Source of the DNA: Alphaproteobacteria bacterium
GTDB lineage: Bacteria; Pseudomonadota; Alphaproteobacteria; Rhizobiales; Aestuariivirgaceae
Length of the DNA stretch: 16,923 nt
Reading direction: 5' to 3'
Assembly (NCBI GenBank): GCA_026400595.1
Contig: JAPLOT010000282.1
Span: 1-16,923 of the forward strand
Below, in pieces: positions 7,403 through 14,205 of this stretch. Within the stretch, counting starts at the first letter, position 1, and every line of letters starts with the position of its first letter. A model generated the notes under the pieces. That model had not been told where the DNA came from. It ran no database searches and saw only the letters and a list, made by a program, of their open reading frames with translations. Both the position numbers and the translations under genes were made by a program.

Positions 7403-8680
7403 ATGACCGCAATTCTGGACGTTACCGCACGCGAGATCTTGGATAGCCGCGGCAACCCGACCGTCGAGGTGGATGTCGTCCTGGAAGATGGCTCAATGGG
7501 CCGTGCGGCGGTGCCATCGGGCGCCTCGACCGGCGCACATGAGGCGGTGGAACTGCGCGATGGCGACAAGTCCCGCTACCTCGGCAAGGGCGTGACCAAG
7601 GCCGTGGCCGCCGTGAACGGAGAAATCTTCGACGCGCTGGCGGGAATGGAGGCCGAAGACCAGATTGCCATCGACCGCACCATGATCGAACTCGACGGCA
7701 CGGCGAATAAGGCGAAGCTCGGCGCCAATGCCATACTGGGCGTGTCGCTCGCCGTGGCAAAGGCAGCAGCCGAATCCTGCGGCCTGCCGCTCTACCGCTA
7801 TGTCGGAGGCGCTGCAGCCCGCACCTTGCCGGTTCCGATGATGAACATCATCAACGGCGGCGCGCATGCCGACAATCCGATCGACTTCCAGGAGTTCATG
7901 ATCATGCCGGTCGGGGCGCCAACCTTCCGCGAGGCGCTGCGCATGGGTGCCGAGGTATTCCACACCTTGAAGGCGGCGCTTAAGAAGGCCGGACATAACA
8001 CCAACGTCGGCGACGAAGGCGGCTTTGCTCCCAATCTTCCTTCCGCGGAGGCAGGACTGGACTTCGTGATGAAGGCCGTTGAACAGGCGGGCTACAAGCC
8101 GGGACACGACATCTATCTGGCACTCGACTGCGCCGCCACCGAGTTCTTCAAGAACGGCGTCTACGACTATGAGGGCGAAGGCGTGAAGCGCTCCGTCGCG
8201 GAGCAGGCGGCCTACCTGGCCAAGCTCTCCAAGGCCTATCCCATCATCTCGATCGAAGACGGCATGGCGGAAGATGACTGGGAGGGCTGGAAGCAGGTGA
8301 CGGATCTGATCGGCAAGACCTGCCAGCTGGTGGGTGACGACCTCTTCGTGACCAATACCAAGCGCCTCAAGAGGGGCATAAGCGAGGGCATCGCAAACTC
8401 GATTCTCGTGAAGGTGAACCAGATCGGATCGCTCACCGAGACTCTGGAAGCGGTCGAAATGGCCCACAAGGCGGGTTACACCGCCGTGATGTCGCATCGC
8501 TCGGGCGAAACAGAGGATTCGACCATAGCTGATCTTGCTGTTGCCACAAATTGCGGCCAGATCAAAACGGGTTCGCTGGCGCGCTCCGACAGGCTGGCGA
8601 AGTACAACCAGCTGCTGCGGATCGAGGAAGAACTTGGAACTCAGGCCACATACGCGGGACGGTCAATTCTCAAAGCCTGA
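7403..8680 (+). CDS. eno: Enolase (phosphopyruvate hydratase)
   Basis: It interconverts 2-phosphoglycerate and phosphoenolpyruvate in glycolysis and gluconeogenesis. The length of 425 residues is normal. Visible landmarks are SGASTGAHEAVELRD (39-53), NVGDEGGFAPN with catalytic E205, magnesium ligands D242 (LALDCA), E285 (SIEDGM) and D312 (LVGDDLF), the catalytic K337 in ILVKVNQIGSLTET, and the C-terminal SHRSGETEDSTIADLAVA. The start is secured by AGGAG at 7392-7396, 6 bases before the ATG. It lies downstream of kdsA, a frequent alphaproteobacterial pairing that puts a phosphoenolpyruvate producer next to a consumer. Confidence 0.98.
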   Translation: MTAILDVTAREILDSRGNPTVEVDVVLEDGSMGRAAVPSGASTGAHEAVELRDGDKSRYLGKGVTKAVAAVNGEIFDALAGMEAEDQIAIDRTMIELDGTANKAKLGANAILGVSLAVAKAAAESCGLPLYRYVGGAAARTLPVPMMNIINGGAHADNPIDFQEFMIMPVGAPTFREALRMGAEVFHTLKAALKKAGHNTNVGDEGGFAPNLPSAEAGLDFVMKAVEQAGYKPGHDIYLALDCAATEFFKNGVYDYEGEGVKRSVAEQAAYLAKLSKAYPIISIEDGMAEDDWEGWKQVTDLIGKTCQLVGDDLFVTNTKRLKRGISEGIANSILVKVNQIGSLTETLEAVEMAHKAGYTAVMSHRSGETEDSTIADLAVATNCGQIKTGSLARSDRLAKYNQLLRIEEELGTQATYAGRSILKA

Positions 8681-8684
8681 GCCC

Positions 8685-9326
8685 ATGAAGCTCAACAACC
8701 TCCATATCGTGGTATCAAGTTTCGCCGCTCTGGCCGGCGTGACGATCGCAGCCTATCAGGCCTTTGGCCCGAACCATGAGGCTGCCCCGCCGCTGCAGGT
8801 CACCGTTGCGCTGGATCAGCCGGCCGCCGTTGACCAAGCGACGATCAAGAGCGATGGCGGACCTTTGCTTGCAACCGATGCACTGGCGCTGGAGAGGGGT
8901 GCACTCTTCACGGCCGCCCTCAAGGATGGTTCGGCGGAGCGGTACGACTTCGCGGCGCTCTTCGATGGCGCCGCCGACACCGGGCTCGTCATCCAGCCTC
9001 CCGACACCGAGCTGAACATACTTGTCAGCTTCAACCTGCCGACCAGCCAGCCGGTGACGGCTATCCGCTATACCCCTCCCATGGGTGCCGATCCGGCCAC
9101 TCTGGCCACCAACCTCGATGTGATGATCCTCCCGGAGGGCCAGCTTGAGGCTTCGGGCCGGCCGGTGATGAGCTACACACTGCAGCAGTCCAACGACAGC
9201 CAGACCTTCGCCATTCCGGGACACACGGCCGGAAAGGCAGTCTGGCTTCGCATCTCCGGAGGCCCCGAGGGGAAGCCGGTGAAGGTGGGCGATTTCAGCA
9301 TACTGCGCGAACAGTTGGCGCCTTAG
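8685..9326 (+). CDS. Membrane-anchored hypothetical protein downstream of eno
   Basis: I do not recognise this 213-residue protein. One hydrophobic segment near the N-terminus (about 8-26, with FAALAGVTIAAYQAF) looks like an uncleaved signal anchor, leaving about 185 residues outside the cytoplasm. The soluble part is rich in short polar strands. Its last 80 residues (LDVMILPEGQLEASG, MSYTLQQSNDSQTF, KAVWLRISGG) run strand-turn-strand in a way that recalls F5/8 type C (galactose-binding) jelly rolls; this is a weak fold impression only. There is no catalytic motif and there are no cysteines. The ATG at 8685 lies 4 bases after the eno stop, so it is probably read from the eno message, although its Shine-Dalgarno is poor. 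The 120-base gap to the convergent cysH shows no clear terminator. Confidence 0.7.
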   Translation: MKLNNLHIVVSSFAALAGVTIAAYQAFGPNHEAAPPLQVTVALDQPAAVDQATIKSDGGPLLATDALALERGALFTAALKDGSAERYDFAALFDGAADTGLVIQPPDTELNILVSFNLPTSQPVTAIRYTPPMGADPATLATNLDVMILPEGQLEASGRPVMSYTLQQSNDSQTFAIPGHTAGKAVWLRISGGPEGKPVKVGDFSILREQLAP

Positions 9327-9446
9327 CCAAGGATTCGTGACAGCCCATAGCCCGACCGGCCAATCACCAACCGGATGCGCGTCGCCCATTCTTCTGGCCA
9401 TGCAATGGCACGGGTCCGATGATGGTGTGTAGCCGCAGTTGTCTCG

Positions 9447-10166
9447 TCAGGCCAACGACAGCCTGCCAGTCACTTCCAGCGGCATGTCCTTGCCATTGTG
9501 CGTCCAGTGAATGCCGCATTCCGTCTTGGACGTTCCGGCCCAGCGACCCGCCCGCGGGTCGACCTCGCTGCCGCCCTGTACGGTGCAGGGTTCGCATCCG
9601 ATCGAGAAATAGCCGATCTCCGTCAGCGGATGTTGTGGAAGATCATGGGCCTTTCGATAGGCATCGAGATCGAGAGCCGAGAAGCCCGCCAGCGGCTCCA
9701 CCTTCAGACGGTCGTCGGCGAGGGACAGGAACTCCAGTGTCGCGCGTGCCGCTCCATGGTAGCGCTTGCGGCCCGAGATCACGACATCGAAGCCCTCCAG
9801 TGCCCGCTGCAACGGCAGTGTCTTGCGGACGTGGCAGCACTTGTCGCCATTGACCTTGTGGAGTGTACCGTCCGGATCCGCCGTTGCAAGTTCCTCTGTG
9901 TCGGGAGAGACCGACCTGACATCGGTCAATCCAAGCCGGTCGATCAGCTTGGCGCGGTAGTGCAGGGTTTCCCAGAAGTGCTTGCCGGTATCGAGGAAGA
10001 TCACAGGCGTGGAGGGATCGACGGCGGCGACCATGTGCAGCAGGACGGCTGACTCCGCGCCGAAGGACGATACCACGGCGGCCCGGCCCTTGAAGTCCCG
10101 CAGTACGGGCTCCAGCAGGGCCTTGGCTTCCAGCCCGGCATAGGTCTCGAATATGGACTTGTCCAT
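9447..10166 (-). CDS. cysH: Phosphoadenylyl/adenylyl-sulfate reductase
   Basis: It reduces activated sulfate to sulfite with electrons from thioredoxin. The 239-residue protein has the adenine nucleotide alpha hydrolase-like fold: VVSSFGAESAVLLHM (31-45, nucleotide loop) and IFLDTGKHFWET. It ends with the catalytic ECGIH (C217). It also carries the cysteine pairs C110-C111 and C191-x-x-C194, which bind a [4Fe-4S] cluster in the APS-reducing branch; the cluster-free PAPS enzymes of enteric bacteria lack them. So adenylyl sulfate (APS) is the predicted substrate, and no APS kinase would be required. It is the last gene of the sulfur operon; its start is 5 bases after the DUF934 stop. No clear terminator is visible downstream. 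Confidence 0.95.
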   Translation of the reverse strand: MDKSIFETYAGLEAKALLEPVLRDFKGRAAVVSSFGAESAVLLHMVAAVDPSTPVIFLDTGKHFWETLHYRAKLIDRLGLTDVRSVSPDTEELATADPDGTLHKVNGDKCCHVRKTLPLQRALEGFDVVISGRKRYHGAARATLEFLSLADDRLKVEPLAGFSALDLDAYRKAHDLPQHPLTEIGYFSIGCEPCTVQGGSEVDPRAGRWAGTSKTECGIHWTHNGKDMPLEVTGRLSLA

Positions 10167-10171
10167 TCCAG

Positions 10172-10702
10172 TTATCCTGCGTGCGGCTGTTCCAGCCAGG
10201 GTTCCGCGTCAGTGTGGCGCTCGGTCCAGATCTCGGACTCGGCGCTGCGGCGGAAGAGTCCGCGCTGATAGGCCAGCGACATTTGCTTCGAAGCGGCCTG
10301 CCAGACCTGCAGGGGGAACCGATCGCCGATTTCGAAGGCATCGAAACCGACCTGCAACATGAACTGTAGCTGATCCGGCAGGACATTCCCGGTGGCACGG
10401 ATTTCTCCACGGTAGCCGAATTCCCGCAACTGCCGCGCCAGCGAGTAGGCCCGGCCATCATTGAAGGCCGAGAAGTGCAGGACAACCGCGGAAAGTCGCG
10501 GCAGGAATGTCGCAAGGGTTTCGGCGCGATCCACATTGGCGAAGACCACGCCGAGCTTGCCCGATCGCCTGGAGAGAGACTCGAAGTCGCGCAGCAGCCG
10601 CGCGAAAGGCACGATCACGTCGCCGGTTGCGGGCAGCACGTCATCGTTGCCGAGGACCAGCCACGTGTCGCTTACCAAGGCATTGTTCTTAAGCAGCGGC
10701 AT
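10172..10702 (-). CDS. DUF934 protein of the sulfate assimilation operon
   Basis: This 176-residue cytoplasmic protein matches DUF934, a family seen almost always next to cysI and cysH in proteobacteria. Its exact role is not established to my knowledge; a helper role in sulfite reduction is inferred from context. Visible blocks are VIVPFARLLRDFESLSRRSGK, LPRLSAVVLHFSAFNDGRAY (a conserved FxxFxDGRxYS-like motif, here FSAFNDGRAYSLARQLRE), GYRGEIRATGNVLPDQ and MLQVGFDAFEIGDRF. The ATG at 10702-10700 is chosen because AAGGAGG (complement of 10709-10715) lies 6 bases upstream. This start overlaps the end of cysI by 14 bases, which suggests coupling. Confidence 0.88.
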   Translation of the reverse strand: MPLLKNNALVSDTWLVLGNDDVLPATGDVIVPFARLLRDFESLSRRSGKLGVVFANVDRAETLATFLPRLSAVVLHFSAFNDGRAYSLARQLREFGYRGEIRATGNVLPDQLQFMLQVGFDAFEIGDRFPLQVWQAASKQMSLAYQRGLFRRSAESEIWTERHTDAEPWLEQPHAG

Positions 10703-12344
10703 AGAGAGCCTCCTTGAAGGGCTTGGGGCCAACACGGCGATAGGCGGCGATGAACTCCTCGCCGGGTTCGCGAATCTTCAGATACGTCTCGAGGATCTTG
10801 TCGATGGCATCTGCCACTTCGTGGCCCGCGAAGCCCGGACCGAGGATCGTGCCGATCGACGAATGCTCGGCGGAGGATCCGCCCAGCGTGATCTGGTAGA
10901 ATTCCTCGCCCTTCTTGTCGAGGCCGAGGATACCGATGTGACCGACATGATGGTGACCACATGCGTTGATGCAGCCCGAGATATTGATCTTGATCTGGCC
11001 GATTTCTTCCTGGCGGCCGATGTCGGCGAATTTACGCGAAATCGACTGGGCCACGGGGATCGAACGTGCTGTCGCCAGAGCGCAGTAGTCGAGGCCAGGG
11101 CAGGCGATGATGTCGCCGGCAAGGCCATAGTTCGGCGTAGCCAGTGCGGCTGCATCGAGTGCCTGCCAGACAGCGAAGACATCATCCTTCTTCACATGCG
11201 GAAGCACGATGTTCTGCGCATGACTCACGCGGAGTTCGTCATGGGAGTAGGTCTCGGCAAGTTGTGCCATCAGGCGCATCTGATCGCCGGTCGCATCGCC
11301 CGGGATGCCGCCTTCGGGCTTCAGCGAGATGTTGACGATCGTGTAGCCATCCACCTTGTGGGCCGCCAGGTTGTTGCGAGCCCAGCGTGCGAAGTCCGGC
11401 TGCGCCAGCCGTGCCTCCTCGAAGGCGGCTGACCAGCGCGGCAGCCTTTCGAAGGGCGGTGGCGCGAAATAGGCCGCAATGCGGGCCAACTCACGTTCCT
11501 CCACTTCGGTGGAGGCCTGTGGCTTCCGGGCATATTCCGCCTCGACCTCCGCCTTGAACCTCTCGGCGCCCAGTTCATGAACAAGGATCTTGATGCGCGC
11601 CTTGTACTTGTTATCCCTGCGCCCGTAGAGGTTATAGACGCGCATGATAGCCTCGAGATAGGCGATCAGCTCGTGCTCGGGCAGGAAATCGCGGACGGTT
11701 ACGCCGATCATCGGAGTCCGGCCCTGTCCGCCGCCCACGATCACCTCCCAACCGACCTTGCCTTCGGCGTTCCTGTGAAGGCGCAGGCCGATGTCGTGTA
11801 CCTTCACAGCGGCGCGGTCGTGCGGGGCACCTGTCACCGCGATCTTGAACTTGCGCGGCAGGTAGGAGAATTCGGGATGAAGCGAGGACCATTGGCGCAA
11901 CAATTCGCCGACAGGCCGGGGATCGGCGATCTCGTCCGCTGCGGCACCGGCCCAGTGATCCGTCGTCACATTGCGGATGCAATTGCCCGAGGTCTGGATG
12001 GCATGCATCTCGACATCGGCGAGATGGCCAAGAATATCAGCCGTCTCTTCCAGCTTGATCCAGTTGTATTGGATGTTCTGGCGCGTAGTGAAGTGGCCGT
12101 ATCCCTTGTCATATTTGTCGGCGATCATGGCGAGTTGGCGCATCTGACGGCCTGACAGCGTGCCATAGGGTATCGCCACCCTCAGCATGTAGGCGTGAAG
12201 CTGCAAGTAGAGGCCGTTCATCAGGCGCAGTGGCCGGAATTCATCCTCGGTCAGTTCGCCGCGCAGGCGCCGCTCAGCCTGATCGCGGAACTGGGCCGTG
12301 CGCTCGCGCACGAATTGATGGTCAAACTCGTCATAGCGGTACAT
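10689..12344 (-). CDS. cysI: Sulfite reductase hemoprotein, ferredoxin-type (nitrite/sulfite reductase family)
   Basis: It performs the six-electron reduction of sulfite to sulfide on a coupled siroheme-[4Fe-4S] centre. The 551-residue chain has the duplicated family layout: a ferredoxin-like half domain with LYLQLHAYMLRVAIPYG, the active-site basic residues in HFTTRQNIQYNW (R88), TSGNCIRNVTTD (R124) and LPRKFKIAV (K165, K167 region), then the second repeat, and the cluster cysteines in CPGLDYC (C415, C421) and SGCINACGHHH (C458, C462). No flavoprotein CysJ gene is present here, which fits a ferredoxin-dependent enzyme; the [2Fe-2S] ferredoxin at the head of the operon could be the donor. Nitrite reduction is possible, but the cysH/DUF934 context favours sulfite. 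It starts 3 bases after the DUF2849 stop. Confidence 0.94.
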   Translation of the reverse strand: MYRYDEFDHQFVRERTAQFRDQAERRLRGELTEDEFRPLRLMNGLYLQLHAYMLRVAIPYGTLSGRQMRQLAMIADKYDKGYGHFTTRQNIQYNWIKLEETADILGHLADVEMHAIQTSGNCIRNVTTDHWAGAAADEIADPRPVGELLRQWSSLHPEFSYLPRKFKIAVTGAPHDRAAVKVHDIGLRLHRNAEGKVGWEVIVGGGQGRTPMIGVTVRDFLPEHELIAYLEAIMRVYNLYGRRDNKYKARIKILVHELGAERFKAEVEAEYARKPQASTEVEERELARIAAYFAPPPFERLPRWSAAFEEARLAQPDFARWARNNLAAHKVDGYTIVNISLKPEGGIPGDATGDQMRLMAQLAETYSHDELRVSHAQNIVLPHVKKDDVFAVWQALDAAALATPNYGLAGDIIACPGLDYCALATARSIPVAQSISRKFADIGRQEEIGQIKINISGCINACGHHHVGHIGILGLDKKGEEFYQITLGGSSAEHSSIGTILGPGFAGHEVADAIDKILETYLKIREPGEEFIAAYRRVGPKPFKEALYAAA

Positions 12345-12347
12345 GGC

Positions 12348-12689
12348 TCACACTCCCTCGGGCGCGGCAAAGCTGTTTGCCTTGCCTTCCGCCTGCTTGC
12401 CGAGATCGGGGCGGACCGTCGGCCCCAGGGCCCGCATGCGCTCACGGATGTGGGCGGCCCGCACCTGGCCGGCACGCCGCTCCGCGTCCACCAGGTAAGA
12501 GCCGGTCACCAGGCAGGCCTGTTCCGCCAGCCTGGCGCGTTGTTCCAGGCCGGCTGCAGCTTCGGGCTCCAGCGCCAGAACCGCGTCGTCGATCGCCTCG
12601 CTCCACTCGCCGGAGCGGGTCAGGAAGACTGCGATGCCGTCGCGTAGACGGTTCGCGGTGACGATCTGGCCTTTCTCTGTCGTGGTCAT
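12348..12689 (-). CDS. DUF2849 protein
   Basis: This 113-residue protein resembles DUF2849, small proteins found beside cysI and cysG in alphaproteobacteria. The core TANRLRDGIAVFLTRSGEWSEAIDDA is typical, followed by a helical stretch (ALEPEAAAGLEQRARLAEQA) and VTGSYLVDAERRAG..RAAHIRERMRALGPTVRPDL. No metal-binding or catalytic motif is visible, and the function is unknown; a role as a small adaptor in sulfite reduction is inferred only from its fixed position. Its ATG overlaps the cysG stop as ATGA (12686-12689), and its own stop lies 3 bases before cysI. Confidence 0.85.
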   Translation of the reverse strand: MTTTEKGQIVTANRLRDGIAVFLTRSGEWSEAIDDAVLALEPEAAAGLEQRARLAEQACLVTGSYLVDAERRAGQVRAAHIRERMRALGPTVRPDLGKQAEGKANSFAAPEGV

Positions 12690-13708
12690 GATGCAGCTCT
12701 CAGAATGGCGTCGCGGAGCGTGTCATGGGACGGGAAGGGTTCAGCTTTGGTTACCCGAGCCGGGGGTATCCCCGGGACGGTCTCGAAGGCGACGCCTTCC
12801 GCTGCCACTGCAACGGTTTCCTCCAGAGACGGTTCACCGCAGGACAGCCTCACAACGTGCTTGCCGGCCTTGGCTTCCCGGATGAGGATCTGATCGGTTC
12901 CATCGAAGAGCCGGCCTGCAGCGGGACGCCGGACAGCGTCGCGCCGAGCGACCTCCAGAATTCCTGCATCCATGCCCGTGTCGTGCACGATGAGATCGGC
13001 TTCCTGCAGCTTGCGCTGGGCCTTGATGGTGAGGAGCTCCGGATCATCCGACGAAACACCGACAAAGGAGACGCGGCCAACCGGCGGAGCCGATTCATTT
13101 GTGAAAAGCCCTTCGACGCCAGCGAGGTAGTTGACTGTTTCGCCGGCGACAAAGGCATCCCGAACATCGCCGAAGAAGAAACGCGTCCAGAAGGAGCGGC
13201 GGCGATTGCCGGCCGGTACTTTCGCGGCAACCCGTTCGCGCAGGGCCGAGGCGGCGCGGGCAAGCGGTCCAAGCGCCGGCGGAAGCATCGCGTCGATGCG
13301 TGCCCGAAGACCTTGCCCCAGGATCGGAGCGGTCCCTTCTGTGCCGATGGCCACGACCAATGGGTCGCGATCCACGATGGAGGGCACGATGAAGGTCGAG
13401 ATGCCGGGGTTGTCGACGGCATTGACCGGCAGGCCCACCAAAGCCGCATCTTGCGCCACGGTCTCGTTCAAGGCCGGATCGGCCGAATACACCAGTACTG
13501 CCCCGGACAGCAGTTCCTTCGAATAGGACTTGGCCAGCCATGTGACGCGAGGCTCTGCTGCCAGCTCCGGATGAAGCTCTTCCGCTATCACGGCGATCCT
13601 TGCTTCCGTCTTGAGCAACAGCCGGATCTTGCGGAGCGCTTCTTCGCCGCCGCCGACGACCACCACGAGCCGGTCCTTCAGATCATAGAAGATTGGAAAG
13701 TAACGCAT
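12686..13708 (-). CDS. cysG: Siroheme synthase with intact CysG-B domain and degenerate methyltransferase domain
   Basis: The protein has 340 residues; full CysG has about 457. Residues 1-205 are a recognisable precorrin-2 dehydrogenase/sirohydrochlorin ferrochelatase domain: VVVVGGGEEALRKIRLLL (NAD loop), the catalytic Asp of NAVDNP (D99) and FIVPSIVDRDPLVVAIGTEGT. Residues 209-340 are the start of a uroporphyrinogen-III methyltransferase domain (DPELLTIKAQRKLQEADLIVHD), but the SAM loop usually read GxGPGDPELLT is GVSSDDPELLT, the LKGGDPFIFGRG-like motif is LSCGEPSLEE, and the C-terminal half is missing. So oxidation and iron insertion are predicted here, while methylation would need another enzyme (CobA type) elsewhere. 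It supplies siroheme to CysI. The ferredoxin gene ends 9 bases upstream. Confidence 0.88.
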   Translation of the reverse strand: MRYFPIFYDLKDRLVVVVGGGEEALRKIRLLLKTEARIAVIAEELHPELAAEPRVTWLAKSYSKELLSGAVLVYSADPALNETVAQDAALVGLPVNAVDNPGISTFIVPSIVDRDPLVVAIGTEGTAPILGQGLRARIDAMLPPALGPLARAASALRERVAAKVPAGNRRRSFWTRFFFGDVRDAFVAGETVNYLAGVEGLFTNESAPPVGRVSFVGVSSDDPELLTIKAQRKLQEADLIVHDTGMDAGILEVARRDAVRRPAAGRLFDGTDQILIREAKAGKHVVRLSCGEPSLEETVAVAAEGVAFETVPGIPPARVTKAEPFPSHDTLRDAILRAAS

Positions 13709-13717
13709 TCTGTGTCC

Positions 13718-14032
13718 TCACCCGTTGGCCACGAGCCGGACTTGCAGGCCGGCGAGCTCAGGCGTGTAAATGATCTGGCATGATAGCCGCGAACCGTCGG
13801 TCAGAACGGGAACCTGGTCCAGCATGGCTTCCTCGTCGTCATTGGCGGGGTGAAGCTTGGACAACCATTCCCCATCCACCTCGACATGACAGGTGGCGCA
13901 GGCACAGGCACCGCCGCAGAGACCTGCAACATCGAACCCGTGTTCACGGATGATTTCCATGACCCGCCAGCCTTCCACGGCGTCGAGAATGTGGCTTACG
14001 CCCTGCTGGTCAATCACCTTGATCGTACTCAT
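13718..14032 (-). CDS. [2Fe-2S] ferredoxin, adrenodoxin type, first gene of the sulfur operon
   Basis: This 104-residue electron carrier has the plant/adrenodoxin-like fold. The cluster motif CGGACACATC gives C-x5-C-x2-C, followed by HVEVDGEW and the fourth ligand in RLSCQI; the spacing is that of adrenodoxin/putidaredoxin-type ferredoxins. The DDEEAMLDQVP acidic segment is the usual partner-binding helix. The ATG at 14032-14030 is chosen because the domain begins there (STIKVIDQQG); upstream codons to 14089 would add 19 unrelated residues. It leads the cysG-DUF2849-cysI-DUF934-cysH operon, so delivering electrons to the ferredoxin-type sulfite reductase is a reasonable inference. No matching ferredoxin reductase gene is in the window. 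Confidence 0.92.
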   Translation of the reverse strand: MSTIKVIDQQGVSHILDAVEGWRVMEIIREHGFDVAGLCGGACACATCHVEVDGEWLSKLHPANDDEEAMLDQVPVLTDGSRLSCQIIYTPELAGLQVRLVANG

Positions 14033-14097
14033 CGTTCTGTCCGTGTTCGCTCCAGCAAACGTTCGGTCTTTCGTACGAGGTTCGCCCAATTTTCAGA

Positions 14098-14121
14098 TTT
14101 CGTTTGATTATTCAAACGAAA
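14098..14121. promoter_or_regulatory. Perfect 10+4+10 palindrome, probable operator of the sulfur operon
   Basis: TTTCGTTTGA (14098-14107) and TCAAACGAAA (14112-14121) are exact reverse complements around TTAT. This is the strongest dyad in the window, lying in the divergent gap between the ferredoxin-led sulfur operon and the XRE-cupin gene. The arms and length suit a dimeric helix-turn-helix protein, and the neighbouring regulator is the obvious candidate. The best -10 element for the operon sits in its centre, so binding would block transcription. Confidence 0.6.
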
Positions 14122-14135
14122 CTGCTGTAACTGAA
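14107..14135 (-). promoter_or_regulatory. Candidate promoter of the sulfate assimilation operon
   Basis: On the minus strand AATAAT (complement of 14107-14112) matches TATAAT at 5 of 6 positions. TTCAGT (complement of 14130-14135) is a weak -35 at a spacing of 17 bases. Transcription would start near 14100, leaving a leader of about 68 bases before the ferredoxin ATG. The -10 lies in the centre of the perfect palindrome. Confidence 0.35.
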
Positions 14136-14161
14136 GCGTCTCAAGTCACCGTTCATTGGCT

Positions 14162-14187
14162 GTGTTCGTTTTGCAGAACACCAGTTC
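14162..14187. promoter_or_regulatory. Overlapping inverted repeats before the XRE-cupin gene
   Basis: GTGTTC (14162-14167) and GAACAC (14176-14181) are perfect complements with an 8-base spacer. GAAC (14176-14179) also pairs with GTTC (14184-14187). A -10-like TCTAAT (14186-14191, 5 of 6 matches) follows at once, with the ATG at 14206. This could be a second, autoregulatory site. The arms do not match those of the 14098-14121 palindrome, so a different protein or chance is possible. Confidence 0.35.
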
Positions 14188-14205
14188 TAATAACAGGACG
14201 ACGAA

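Noticed and set aside
9315..9409. Short repeats TTGGC/GCCAA (9315-9330) and GCCAT/ATGGC (9397-9409) as terminators between the convergent gene pair
   Set aside because: The stems have only 5 bases and no T-run on either strand, so they are indistinguishable from chance.
10461..11432. A 323-codon plus-strand frame opposite cysI and DUF934
   Set aside because: It is a shadow of the siroheme reductase gene; composition is mirror-like and there is no domain.
12725..13783. A 352-codon plus-strand frame opposite cysG
   Set aside because: It is antisense to a recognisable CysG-B domain with no protein family match of its own.
14033..14205. A SAM or other sulfur riboswitch ahead of the sulfur operon
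   Set aside because: The predicted leader is only about 68 bases and shows no recognisable multi-stem aptamer; the dyads fit protein sites better.
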